Of a stretch of 6,705 nucleotides of DNA, positions 1 through 6,257 are shown piece by piece. Source of the DNA: Helicobacteraceae bacterium (GTDB lineage: Bacteria > Campylobacterota > Campylobacteria > Campylobacterales > Sulfurimonadaceae). Numbering within the stretch: position 1 is the first letter of the stretch; each line of letters starts with the position of its first letter. The stretch is taken from positions 1-6,705 of the forward strand of contig JALUJE010000279.1 of the NCBI GenBank assembly GCA_027057185.1, written 5' to 3'. The notes under the pieces were generated by a model. It did no database searches. It saw only the letters and a program-made list of their open reading frames with translations, and was not told the origin of the DNA. Position numbers and translations under genes: made by a program.

Positions 1-110
1 ACAGTGGTAAGCTCGAGTCCAAATTTTGTAAAGTGTTCAATGGCCAACTGGACATGCGCTTTCGTATGATCGGTAAGCGTGACATCTTTGGTGCGAATCT
101 GCGTATTCAT
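1..110 (-). CDS. hpf: HPF/YfiA-family ribosome hibernation factor, N-terminal part only
   Basis: Leftward gene cut by the window edge: 36 complete codons plus two bases are visible from an ATG at 110-108. The peptide begins MNTQIRTKDVTLTDHTKAHV and continues QLAIEHFTKFGLELTT. This has the shape of the HPF/YfiA (sigma-54 modulation) family: a short first beta strand, then 'xLTDxxKxxVxxAIEHFTKF' as the first helix, then the start of a second strand. Family members bind the 30S decoding channel and inactivate or dimerise ribosomes in stationary phase. A good ribosome binding site supports the start: AAGGA (reverse complement of TCCTT at 117-121), 6 nt from the ATG. It is divergent from trpS, so two translation-related genes share one short promoter region. 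Only about a third of a short-form HPF is visible, so short and long forms cannot be told apart and the family call is moderate. Confidence 0.62.
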   Translation of the reverse strand, partial: MNTQIRTKDVTLTDHTKAHVQLAIEHFTKFGLELTT

Positions 111-140
111 TATAAATCCTTGTATACCTTATTGAGTACA

Positions 141-149
141 AATATAACA
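141..149 (-). promoter_or_regulatory. Candidate extended -10 promoter for hpf
   Basis: Read on the minus strand, 149 to 141 is TGT followed by TATATT, an extended -10 pattern (TGn plus a five-of-six match to TATAAT). Transcription would start near 134, leaving a leader of roughly 24 nt that contains the AAGGA site. No convincing -35 hexamer lies 16-18 nt upstream, which is usual for Campylobacterota sigma-70 promoters. Inferred from pattern and position only. Confidence 0.4.
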
Positions 150-181
150 TAGCTATTCTTAAAGATGCGAAGCTTTTTAGC

Positions 182-187
182 TATAAT
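182..187 (+). promoter_or_regulatory. Candidate -10 box for the trpS-ccoS operon
   Basis: A perfect TATAAT at 182-187 lies 32 nt before the trpS start codon. A start point near 194 gives a leader of about 20 nt, just enough for the ribosome binding site at 201-206. The hexamer 17 nt upstream, TTAAAG at 159-164, matches the -35 consensus at only three positions. The hexamer AGCTAT occurs twice nearby, at 151-156 and 179-184, the second overlapping this box. No leader peptide or attenuator fits in so short a leader, so trpS-specific control of that kind is not visible. Confidence 0.5.
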
Positions 188-200
188 CACATAATTTATT

Positions 201-216
201 GAAGGATTTTTTTTTG
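201..216 (+). promoter_or_regulatory. trpS ribosome binding site, T9 spacer and TTG start
   Basis: GAAGGA at 201-206 is followed by nine consecutive T (207-215), and the last two T form the TTG start codon (214-216). The spacer is 7 nt, which is optimal. This site decides the start: an upstream in-frame TTG at 199 overlaps the binding site itself and would add five residues (MKDFF) to a protein family that begins directly with MRxLTGxQPSG. The homopolymer forms most of the spacer, so slippage would alter spacing while keeping a TTG. Confidence 0.75.
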
Positions 217-1179
217 AGACTCTTAACCGGAATTCAGCCATCAGGCGATTTACACATTGGCAACTATTTTGGTTCTATTAAACCGATGATTGAGGCACAG
301 CAGGAGCATGAAGTTTTCGCCTTTATTGCCAATTATCATGCCATGACAACCCTACATGAAGGTTCGCGTCTGCGTGAATTGACCATGCAGGCGGCTACAG
401 ACTTTTTAGCCCTAGGGATAGATCCTAAAAAAAGTACCTTTTGGGTGCAGTCAGATGTGAAAGAGGTGCTCGAACTTTACTGGGCACTGTCGGCCTTTAC
501 GCCTATGGGACTTTTGGAGCGTGGTCACAGCTATAAAGACAAAACGGCACGTGGTATTGCCTCCAACCATAATTTGTTTTCATATCCGGTCTTGATGGCA
601 GCCGATATTTTACTGTTTCATTCTGAACTGGTTCCGGTAGGAAAAGACCAGATTCAGCATGTAGAGATGGCTCGTGATATTGCAATTCGTTTTAACAATG
701 CTTATGGGGAGATATTTACCATTCCACAATATAGCGTCGAGGATAACGTTAAAACCGTTCCGGGAACCGATGGTGCGAAAATGAGTAAGAGTTATGGCAA
801 TACCATCAATATTTTCGGTGAGAAAAATGAGCAGCAGAAAGTGATTAAAAAAATAGTGACCGAGGCAGTAGCACTGGAGGTGCCCAAGGAATATGTACAA
901 TGTAACGTCTATAATATTGCCAAGCTCTACCTGAATGAAGATGAGTGCAGGGCATTACAGGAACGCTATCGGAGCGGAGGTGAAGGACACGGGCACTTTA
1001 AACGTTATTTGGCAGAAATTTTATGGGACTATTATGCGCCATATCGGGAGCGGCGTGAATATTACCTTGCCCACCAGGATGAGGTACGTGATATTTTGCA
1101 TTACGGTGCACGTAAGGCCGGCAGTATTGCTGCTGAGACCATAGCAACAGTGCGAGATGTAACGGGCGTGAAGTATTAA
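214..1179 (+). CDS. trpS: Tryptophanyl-tRNA synthetase
   Basis: Cytoplasmic class I aminoacyl-tRNA synthetase that charges tRNA-Trp with tryptophan using ATP. The 321-residue product matches the usual bacterial length of about 320-340. The N-terminus reads MRLLTGIQPSGDLHIGNYFG, with the HIGH-type signature HIGN at residues 14-17. The second ATP-binding signature KMSKS is intact at 189-193 in the context GTDGAKMSKSYGN. Between them are family segments: the loop around SDV (80-82), MAAD at 128-131 (the Asp corresponds to the residue that reads the indole ring in bacterial TrpRS), and PVGKDQIQH at 141-149. The TTG at 214 is preferred over the TTG at 199 because of the GAAGGA site at 201-206. It is the first gene of a compact seven-gene block and its stop lies 4 nt before the next ATG. 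Nothing suggests truncation or a second specialised TrpRS. Confidence 0.97.
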   Translation: MRLLTGIQPSGDLHIGNYFGSIKPMIEAQQEHEVFAFIANYHAMTTLHEGSRLRELTMQAATDFLALGIDPKKSTFWVQSDVKEVLELYWALSAFTPMGLLERGHSYKDKTARGIASNHNLFSYPVLMAADILLFHSELVPVGKDQIQHVEMARDIAIRFNNAYGEIFTIPQYSVEDNVKTVPGTDGAKMSKSYGNTINIFGEKNEQQKVIKKIVTEAVALEVPKEYVQCNVYNIAKLYLNEDECRALQERYRSGGEGHGHFKRYLAEILWDYYAPYRERREYYLAHQDEVRDILHYGARKAGSIAAETIATVRDVTGVKY

Positions 1180-1183
1180 GATC

Positions 1184-2038
1184 ATGATGAGTAAAATACT
1201 CCTTTCCATTATTGTTTTTTTGGTGCTGGTATACAACGGTGCCGTTGCCTACGTCGATGCCAACATGACAATGCGTCTAAAAGAGCGTCCCGCCTACAAC
1301 AGTTGCCATAAAATTTGGGCGGCGCGAGGGCTTTATGAGACACGTGAAGAGCAAAACAGTATTGTTGCTATGAGACGGGCGTTTTCTCTGGGGGCACATG
1401 GTGCCGAAGTGGACTTTCACTATGATATTGAAATGGATCGTTTTATTATTTCGCATGATCATCCCAAAAAAGGTGTTGACGGAACCTACATATACCCTAA
1501 AAAAGGTGAAGGGCTATTGACTCTGGAGATATTTTTAAAAGCATTGGCTAAGGGACACTACTTTTGGCTTGATTTTAAAAACCTGGATAAACTGAGTGTA
1601 GAGCAGACGAAAACGGCCATTGCGCGACTATTGGAAATTACCGATTTTGATGCCGTGAGAGAGCGACTCTATATTGAAGGAAGCAATCCACTCCGGTTGG
1701 CGATGTATACCGATGCCGGTTTTCGTACCATCTTGGGAATTCACCCACTGCCTGGAAGCAATCCGTTCTCTTCTATGGTTATTAACGGCTACAAACTGGC
1801 ATACTATTTTAAAAACATTACGGCGCTCGCCATGGCATACGGTAAAAACGTGGATGATCCCATTTATGATGAGACGGCACGGAAGAATCTTAAAGATATA
1901 CCTGTGTTCATCTTTCATACACCCGATGATGAGCCGACGTTGCGCACTTTGATGGCTATTAAAGAGGTACGTGTCGTATTGGTTGGCAAAGATTTAAGTA
2001 TCAATCGTTATGCAATTAATGCCTGTAAGGAGCAGTAA
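1184..2038 (+). CDS. Membrane-anchored GDPD-like (PI-PLC-like superfamily) phosphodiesterase
   Basis: 284-residue protein beginning with one hydrophobic segment (about 4-24, ILLSIIVFLVLVYNGAVAY), either an uncleaved anchor or a signal peptide with possible cleavage after AVA. The rest looks extracytoplasmic. The pattern follows the glycerophosphodiester phosphodiesterase barrel: H42 in CHK replaces the HRG motif, EQN at 56-58 sits in the place of the usual EN, GAEVDFHYD (73-81) supplies the ExD metal ligands E75 and D77, and SHDHP (90-94) supplies the second catalytic His, H91. A following WLDFKN (128-133) matches the next barrel strand. Family enzymes split glycerophosphodiesters into glycerol-3-phosphate and an alcohol; the actual substrate here is unknown. 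The TLEIFLKAL...WLDFKNL stretch also recalls the related menorin/FAM151 domain, so the exact subfamily is open. ATG 1184 is followed by an alternative ATG at 1187; the ribosome binding site is weak (GAAG at 1170-1173), suggesting coupling to trpS, which ends 4 nt upstream. Its stop overlaps the gmhA start by one base. Confidence 0.7.
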   Translation: MMSKILLSIIVFLVLVYNGAVAYVDANMTMRLKERPAYNSCHKIWAARGLYETREEQNSIVAMRRAFSLGAHGAEVDFHYDIEMDRFIISHDHPKKGVDGTYIYPKKGEGLLTLEIFLKALAKGHYFWLDFKNLDKLSVEQTKTAIARLLEITDFDAVRERLYIEGSNPLRLAMYTDAGFRTILGIHPLPGSNPFSSMVINGYKLAYYFKNITALAMAYGKNVDDPIYDETARKNLKDIPVFIFHTPDDEPTLRTLMAIKEVRVVLVGKDLSINRYAINACKEQ

Positions 2039-2622
2039 TGAGAGCCTATGTGAAGCAACAGATTCAAGATGCCATACGAACACAACAACGGCTTTTAGCA
2101 GACACAACACTTCTGGATGCTGTTGAAGCCGTTGCACAGGAGTGTTTTGCCTGCTACGATAGTGGCGCAAAAATCCTTCTTGCGGGGAATGGCGGTAGTG
2201 CCGCTGATGCACAGCATATTGCTGCCGAGCTGGTAGGACGTTACGGTTTTGACAGACCCTCGCTCAATGCGATGGCATTAACGACCGATATATCGGCACT
2301 CACGGCAATCGGTAATGATTACGGATTTGAGAAGATTTTTTCACGTCAGCTTGAGGGGGTGGGTTGTGAAGGCGATCTTTTTATCGGTATTTCCACCTCG
2401 GGTAACTCCAACAATGTCCTCAACGCCTTTGAGGCGGCTCGACATAAGAAGATTACTACTGTGGCACTGGTGGGCCGTGACGGTGGAACCATGGCATCTT
2501 TGGCCGACATTGCCGTAGTGGTACCTGCTATGCAGACGCCTCGCATTCAGGAAGCACATATTCTCATTGGACATATTTTGTGTGATATGATTGAAAGAGT
2601 ACGATTTGGCGACGGCATCTAA
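2038..2622 (+). CDS. gmhA: Phosphoheptose isomerase (sedoheptulose 7-phosphate isomerase)
   Basis: Cytoplasmic SIS-fold enzyme that converts sedoheptulose 7-phosphate to D-glycero-D-manno-heptose 7-phosphate, the first step of ADP-heptose synthesis for the LPS or LOS core. At 194 residues it has the typical length. The phosphosugar-binding segments are LLAGNGGSAADAQHIAAEL (48-65 region) and ISTSGNSNNV (118-127). The metal and catalytic residues known for GmhA (H61, E65, Q172, H180 in characterised enzymes) appear here as H60, E64, Q171 and H179, an exact one-residue shift, so the enzyme should be active. The start is firm: AAGGAG at 2027-2032 lies 5 nt before the ATG, which overlaps the upstream stop in the form TAATG. 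The 3' end overlaps gmhB, the enzyme two steps later in the same pathway. hldE and hldD, needed to finish ADP-heptose, are not in the window. Confidence 0.96.
   Translation: MRAYVKQQIQDAIRTQQRLLADTTLLDAVEAVAQECFACYDSGAKILLAGNGGSAADAQHIAAELVGRYGFDRPSLNAMALTTDISALTAIGNDYGFEKIFSRQLEGVGCEGDLFIGISTSGNSNNVLNAFEAARHKKITTVALVGRDGGTMASLADIAVVVPAMQTPRIQEAHILIGHILCDMIERVRFGDGI
2594..2599 (+). promoter_or_regulatory. Ribosome binding site that decides the gmhB start
   Basis: AAAGAG, inside the end of gmhA, lies 6 nt before the TTG at 2606. The longer alternative, TTG 2591, has no purine-rich site at the right distance and would place this site inside the coding region. A short N-terminus before ALFLDRDGV is normal for GmhB, which also favours 2606. 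Confidence 0.55.
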
Positions 2623-3121
2623 AGCACTGTTTTTAGATCGTGACGGGGTCATCAATGTGGACAAAGGGTACGTTTACAAGATTGAGGATGTGACGTTTGT
2701 TCCGGGAATTTTCGAGTTATGTCGTCACTATCAGGCACAGGGTTATCTTATTATTGTTGTTACCAACCAGAGTGGCATTGCCCGAGGGCGCTATACAGAA
2801 GCAGACTTTGCGATACTTTCAGAGTGGATGACAAGACGGTTTGCCTGTGAGGGGGTTACACTCAATGCGCTCTACCACTGTCCGCATCATCCGGATTTTA
2901 CAGGAGAATGTTTATGTCGAAAACCGCGTCCAAAAATGTTGTTAGATGCAGCACAGACCTACCACATCGATATGAGACAGTCTCTTTTAATCGGAGATAG
3001 TGAGCGTGATATTGAAGCAGCTGTTGAGGCGGGGGTAGGCGAGACGATTTTATTATCATCACAAGCAGTATTAACGAGTAAGGCGACACGAGTGATTCAG
3101 GAGTTATCATGCTTATATTAA
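2606..3121 (+). CDS. gmhB: D-glycero-beta-D-manno-heptose 1,7-bisphosphate 7-phosphatase
   Basis: HAD-superfamily phosphatase that removes the 7-phosphate from heptose 1,7-bisphosphate in the ADP-heptose pathway; the product is 171 residues from TTG 2606. Motif I is ALFLDRDGV, with nucleophile D11 and acid/base D13. Motif II is VVTNQSGIARG (about 51-61), characteristic of the histidinol-phosphatase/GmhB branch. The zinc-binding insertion CPHHPDFTGECLC has the C-x-H...C-x-C ligand pattern of GmhB, followed directly by RKPRP, which carries the motif III Lys. Motif IV is LIGDSERDIEAA with both acidic residues. The start overlaps gmhA by 17 nt and the end overlaps the next gene by 13 nt. TTG 2591 in the same frame would add five residues and cannot be fully excluded. 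Histidinol-phosphatase is the main alternative for this subfamily, but adjacency to gmhA makes GmhB much more likely. Confidence 0.93.
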   Translation: MATASKALFLDRDGVINVDKGYVYKIEDVTFVPGIFELCRHYQAQGYLIIVVTNQSGIARGRYTEADFAILSEWMTRRFACEGVTLNALYHCPHHPDFTGECLCRKPRPKMLLDAAQTYHIDMRQSLLIGDSERDIEAAVEAGVGETILLSSQAVLTSKATRVIQELSCLY

Positions 3122-3597
3122 ATACCGGCGGTACGTTTAACAAACGTTATAATCCTTTAAGTGGCGTACTGGAAGTTCCCTTTGATAATATGGCTATTGA
3201 TGCCATTGCATCACGTTTTACATGTAAACTGGAGATTGCCGGTGTTCTTTACAAAGACAGTATAGCGTTTACTCAGGATGATCGTAAAATGATTGCCGAT
3301 ATTATTTTGGCATCTCATGAGAGCACCATTGTTATCGTCCACGGTACCGACACGATCCATCTGACGGCAGCATATCTCGATGCTCTGTTGGATGATCGGG
3401 TGGTGGTTTTGACCGGTGCGATGGTACCGTATGAGATCGATACAGTGGAGGCGACGGCAAATTTTTCCATGGCATTGGGCTATGCCCAGGCTACCACACA
3501 AGCCGGTATCTATATTTGCATGCAGGGTCTGGTGGCGCCATGGGAAGAGATTGAAAAAAATCGTGAGACCTGCAGGTTTGAACGTGTCCAAAACTGA
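3109..3597 (+). CDS. Single-domain asparaginase-like protein
   Basis: 162-residue protein equivalent to only the N-terminal domain of bacterial L-asparaginases, which normally have about 320-350 residues in two domains. The active-site elements are present: NTGGT (5-9, T9 in the place of nucleophile T12 of E. coli AnsB), KDS (49-51, substrate-binding Ser), HGTDT (78-82, equivalent to the T89-D90 pair), LTGAMVP (101-107), and EIEKNRETCRFERV near the end, where K150 aligns by eye with the K162 segment. The C-terminal domain, which completes the active site across the dimer in classical enzymes, is absent. No homologous sequence continues downstream because ccoI begins at once in another frame. 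The start is well supported: AGGAG at 3099-3103 lies 5 nt from the ATG, with a 13-nt overlap with gmhB. Intact motifs and clean coupling suggest a stable short family rather than recent decay. Asparagine hydrolysis, another amide substrate or a binding role are all possible. Confidence 0.75.
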   Translation: MLILNTGGTFNKRYNPLSGVLEVPFDNMAIDAIASRFTCKLEIAGVLYKDSIAFTQDDRKMIADIILASHESTIVIVHGTDTIHLTAAYLDALLDDRVVVLTGAMVPYEIDTVEATANFSMALGYAQATTQAGIYICMQGLVAPWEEIEKNRETCRFERVQN

Positions 3598-5968
3598 GTG
3601 TAGCCACTGTCATCTGGAATTTGACGATTCGGTGATGATTGAAGATGGGGGGCACTACTTCTGTTGCAAAGGGTGCCAGGGAGTCTTTGAGCTGCTGAAT
3701 GAGAGCGGTCTGGAGCGTTTTTATGAGAAAGCGGCTCATACCAAACTCTCACCGCCGACCCTGCAGTATGAGGAGAGTGCCAATTTTGATTCCGCGGCAT
3801 TTTACGATCGTTATGTCACCGTCAATGACGAGGGGTTTCAGGAGGTGGCATTAATCATTGAGGGGATTCACTGTGCGGCGTGTGTTTGGCTCAACGAGAA
3901 AGCATTACATCAAATGGAGGGAGTGATTGACGCCCACATTAACTATACCAACAACAAAGCACGTATTACCTGGGCTGATCATACCGTCAAACTTTCTGCC
4001 ATTATTGATATGATTCGCGCCGTCGGCTATAACGCGTTTCCTTACGATCCAAGTGCTCAGGAGATCAACGCCAACCGCCAGCGGAAAGATTACTATCTTC
4101 GTATGGCAGTGGCAACGTTTGCGTCGATGAATATTATGTGGGTGGCAGTTGCACAGTATGCAGGCTATTTTACAGGCATTACGCAAGATGTGAAAACCAT
4201 CTTGAATGTTGCCGAATGGGTGTTGGCAACACCGGTACTATTTTACAGTGGCTGGGTCTTTTTCAAAGGGGCGTACTACGGCATTAAAAACCGGGTGGTC
4301 ACTATGGATATTTTAGTAGCTACCGGAGCACTGTTAACGTATATATATTCAATATATATTACACTCAATCAGTCGGGAGAGGCATATTTTGATTCGGTAG
4401 CTATGATCATTACTTTTGTGCTGTTTGGAAAATTTTTAGAGGTTTTGAGTAAAAAACATGCTGCCGATACTTTGGATATTATGAGTAAACATATTCCCTC
4501 TGAAGTGAGCGTTATCGAAGCTGGCAAGGTGGAATTGGTTGATGTCAACAAGGTAAAAGAAGGCAGTGTGGTGCTGCTGAAATCCGGTGAAAAAATTGCA
4601 CTCGACGGTGAGGTTATTGAGGGTGAAGGCAGTATTGACGAGTCAAGTTTAACCGGAGAGAGTCGACCTATTTACAAACGTGCCGGCGATACTTTAGTCA
4701 GTGGTACTACCTCAATAGATGCGGTATTGCAGTATCGAACTACCAAAGATTTTGCCCACTCAACGCTCTCGAATCTTGTGACGCTTTTAGAAAAAGCGAT
4801 GAGTAAAAAACCGCGTATTGAACAGATGGCAAATCGCCTTTCAGAGTATTTTTCTACAGCCATCTTGCTACTGTCATTGCTGACATTTCTTCTCTGGTGG
4901 CTCTGGCCACATGATTTTGAGACCTCATTTATTGTGGGGATTTCAGTTATTATTATTGCGTGCCCGTGTGCCTTGGCACTAGCGACTCCTGTTGCTACAC
5001 TGGTGGGACTGGGGCTGGGTGCAAGACGCGGTATTTTATTTAAAGAAGCCGCACAGCTTGAGACGATGGCACAAGCCGATGTGCTGGTGTTGGATAAAAC
5101 CGGAACCATTACCAAAGGCGTGCCTGAGGTGGTTCATGTCACTGTGTTCAAACCGTTTGATGAATCGCTCTTATCGGCTTTGGTTAGTAGTTCTAACCAT
5201 CCGGTTGCCCAGGGAATTGTACGCTATTTGAAGCCAAAAACGCTACAGCGTTTAAAGGATGTAGAGCAGTTGCATGCTCGGGGTATGCGTGCAGGTATTG
5301 ATGGGAAGCAGTTGCTTGGCGGTAATGCCCGTTTGATGCAGGAGCATGGCATAGAAGTTAATGCAGACAGTCGGAATTTAGTGTTTTATTTTGCCATCAA
5401 TGGTGAGATTTATGCTCTGTTTGAGCTAAATGATGTACCAAAAGAGGATTCACTCAAGGCAATTGCTGCGATGAAACGGTATGATATCGAGGTGGTGATG
5501 TTAACCGGAGATCATGAGGGAAGTGCCCGCCATATTGCTCATGAAGTGGGAATTGATCAGGTACACCATTCACTCACACCTGAAGAAAAAGCAGACTATA
5601 TTGAGAAACGGCAGAGTGAAGGAAAGCGTGTGATTATGGCAGGTGATGGCGTCAATGATATTTTGGCACTTGCTAATGCCGACATTGGTATTGCCATGGG
5701 CAGTGGAAGCGATATTGCCATTGAGGTGAGTGATGTGGTACTCTTAAGCGATACCTTAACGGCACTGAGTGAGGCGATCACCATTTCGAAAACTACTTTT
5801 AAACTGATTAAACAGAACTTAGGATTATCACTGCTCTATAATGCCATTACCATTCCTTTAGCTATGGCGGGGTATATTATTCCATTAATTGCCGCCATAT
5901 CGATGTCGGTAAGCTCTCTTCTGGTTGTAGGAAATTCGATGCGGGTACGTTGGAGTATCACAAAGTAG
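3584..5968 (+). CDS. ccoI: Copper-translocating P1B-type ATPase for cbb3 oxidase assembly (CcoI/FixI)
   Basis: Inner-membrane ATPase of the FixI/CopA2 type that moves Cu(I) across the membrane to supply the binuclear centre of cbb3 cytochrome oxidase. The 794-residue product has, in order: an N-terminal cysteine-rich domain typical of this subfamily (C6-x2-C9, then CCKGC at 27-31); a heavy-metal-associated domain with GIHCAAC (C97, C100); four membrane segments (about 173-195, 207-228, 240-260, 270-287); the actuator with TGES (357-360); two segments (about 424-441, 448-472) with the metal motif CPC (460-462); the catalytic domain with DKTGT (phosphorylated D504), HP (539-540), TGD (641-643) and GDGVND (687-692); and two final segments carrying YN (752-753) and MxxSS (774-778). 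CPC, YN and MxxSS together are the Cu(I) signature. GTG 3584 is chosen: AGG at 3574-3576 lies 7 nt upstream and MSKTECSHCH is a normal family start. The frame stays open upstream to 3416, but that stretch is Arg/Trp-rich out-of-frame asparaginase sequence. TTG 3578 is a minor alternative. It overlaps the asparaginase-like gene by 14 nt. Confidence 0.95.
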   Translation: MSKTECSHCHLEFDDSVMIEDGGHYFCCKGCQGVFELLNESGLERFYEKAAHTKLSPPTLQYEESANFDSAAFYDRYVTVNDEGFQEVALIIEGIHCAACVWLNEKALHQMEGVIDAHINYTNNKARITWADHTVKLSAIIDMIRAVGYNAFPYDPSAQEINANRQRKDYYLRMAVATFASMNIMWVAVAQYAGYFTGITQDVKTILNVAEWVLATPVLFYSGWVFFKGAYYGIKNRVVTMDILVATGALLTYIYSIYITLNQSGEAYFDSVAMIITFVLFGKFLEVLSKKHAADTLDIMSKHIPSEVSVIEAGKVELVDVNKVKEGSVVLLKSGEKIALDGEVIEGEGSIDESSLTGESRPIYKRAGDTLVSGTTSIDAVLQYRTTKDFAHSTLSNLVTLLEKAMSKKPRIEQMANRLSEYFSTAILLLSLLTFLLWWLWPHDFETSFIVGISVIIIACPCALALATPVATLVGLGLGARRGILFKEAAQLETMAQADVLVLDKTGTITKGVPEVVHVTVFKPFDESLLSALVSSSNHPVAQGIVRYLKPKTLQRLKDVEQLHARGMRAGIDGKQLLGGNARLMQEHGIEVNADSRNLVFYFAINGEIYALFELNDVPKEDSLKAIAAMKRYDIEVVMLTGDHEGSARHIAHEVGIDQVHHSLTPEEKADYIEKRQSEGKRVIMAGDGVNDILALANADIGIAMGSGSDIAIEVSDVVLLSDTLTALSEAITISKTTFKLIKQNLGLSLLYNAITIPLAMAGYIIPLIAAISMSVSSLLVVGNSMRVRWSITK
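4341..4359. repeat. Perfect AT-only inverted repeat inside ccoI
   Basis: ATATATATT (4341-4349), a single C (4350), then AATATATAT (4351-4359) form a perfect 9-bp inverted repeat. It encodes the Y-I-Y-S-I-Y-I stretch at residues 253-259 in the third membrane segment of CcoI and uses two rare-type ATA codons in its seven. The loop of a true hairpin would be too tight without opening the innermost pairs, and composition of a Tyr/Ile-rich helix is a sufficient explanation. No function is claimed. Confidence 0.45.
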
Positions 5969-5996
5969 CAGATAAATTGCATGTAAAGGAAACAAG

Positions 5997-6215
5997 ATGG
6001 ACAGCTGGGTCATTGCCATGATGCTAGGTGCATCGTTACTATTGGGTGGTGTCGCGCTCATTGCTTTTTTGTGGGGAATTAAGAGCGGGCAGTTTGATGA
6101 CAAAGAGAAATTTTTAAATGCTGCACTGTATGATGACGAATCGGAACTCAATGATGCTGCACAACAGGAACGAAAAAAGAAAAAGCTACGGGAAAAAAAT
6201 TACAAACCGGAATAA
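5997..6215 (+). CDS. ccoS: cbb3-type cytochrome oxidase assembly protein CcoS
   Basis: 72-residue membrane protein needed, together with CcoI, for inserting cofactors (heme b and copper) into cbb3 oxidase; its exact biochemical role is not settled. One hydrophobic segment (about 4-26) is followed by the family signature FLWGIKSGQFDD (24-35), close to the FxWxxxSGQFDD found in CcoS of other bacteria. The C-terminal tail is acidic (YDDESELND, 45-53) and then strongly basic (RKKKKLREK, 59-67). The tail is somewhat long for a family often of 50-70 residues but not unusual. The start is clear: AAAGGA at 5985-5990 lies 6 nt before the ATG. It begins 28 nt after the ccoI stop, the classic ccoI-ccoS order, and is probably the last gene of the operon. 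ccoNOQP, ccoG and ccoH are not in the window. Confidence 0.93.
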   Translation: MDSWVIAMMLGASLLLGGVALIAFLWGIKSGQFDDKEKFLNAALYDDESELNDAAQQERKKKKLREKNYKPE

Positions 6216-6257
6216 ATGTAGTTGAAAATATAATATGAGATAGAGGGAGTTACAACA

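Noticed and set aside
151..184. Repeated AGCTAT and imperfect inverted CTTAAAG/CTTTTTAG as an operator or attenuator before trpS
   Set aside because: Pairing is imperfect and the copies are only six bases; the DNA is too AT-rich to separate this from chance.
199..213. Longer trpS start at TTG 199
   Set aside because: It overlaps the GAAGGA binding site and adds MKDFF before the normal family N-terminus; TTG 214 has a 7-nt spacer to that site.
111..213. T-box riboswitch or leader peptide controlling trpS
   Set aside because: The leader from the TATAAT at 182-187 would be only about 20 nt, and the whole space between hpf and trpS is about 100 nt, too short for a T-box.
2591..2605. Longer gmhB start at TTG 2591
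   Set aside because: No binding site at a proper distance; AAAGAG at 2594-2599 fits TTG 2606 instead. Kept as a minor alternative.
2341..2664. 107-codon minus-strand open frame across gmhA/gmhB
   Set aside because: Lies wholly opposite two well-identified genes and has no family resemblance; treated as a shadow.
3554..3560. A7 run near the end of the asparaginase-like gene as a programmed frameshift site
   Set aside because: A -1 shift reaches a stop within two codons (TGA at 3564-3566). Fusing to ccoI would need a +1 or -2 shift, and ccoI has its own start and binding site.
3416..3583. 56-residue N-terminal extension of CcoI, or a fusion with the asparaginase-like gene
   Set aside because: The extension is Arg/Trp-rich, unlike any CcoI N-terminus, and overlaps a real gene in another frame. 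The frame is merely open there.
4672..5115. 147-codon open frame on the minus strand inside ccoI
   Set aside because: Ser/Thr/Ala-rich, low-complexity antisense translation with no recognisable motif or binding site; it mirrors the conserved ATPase codons.
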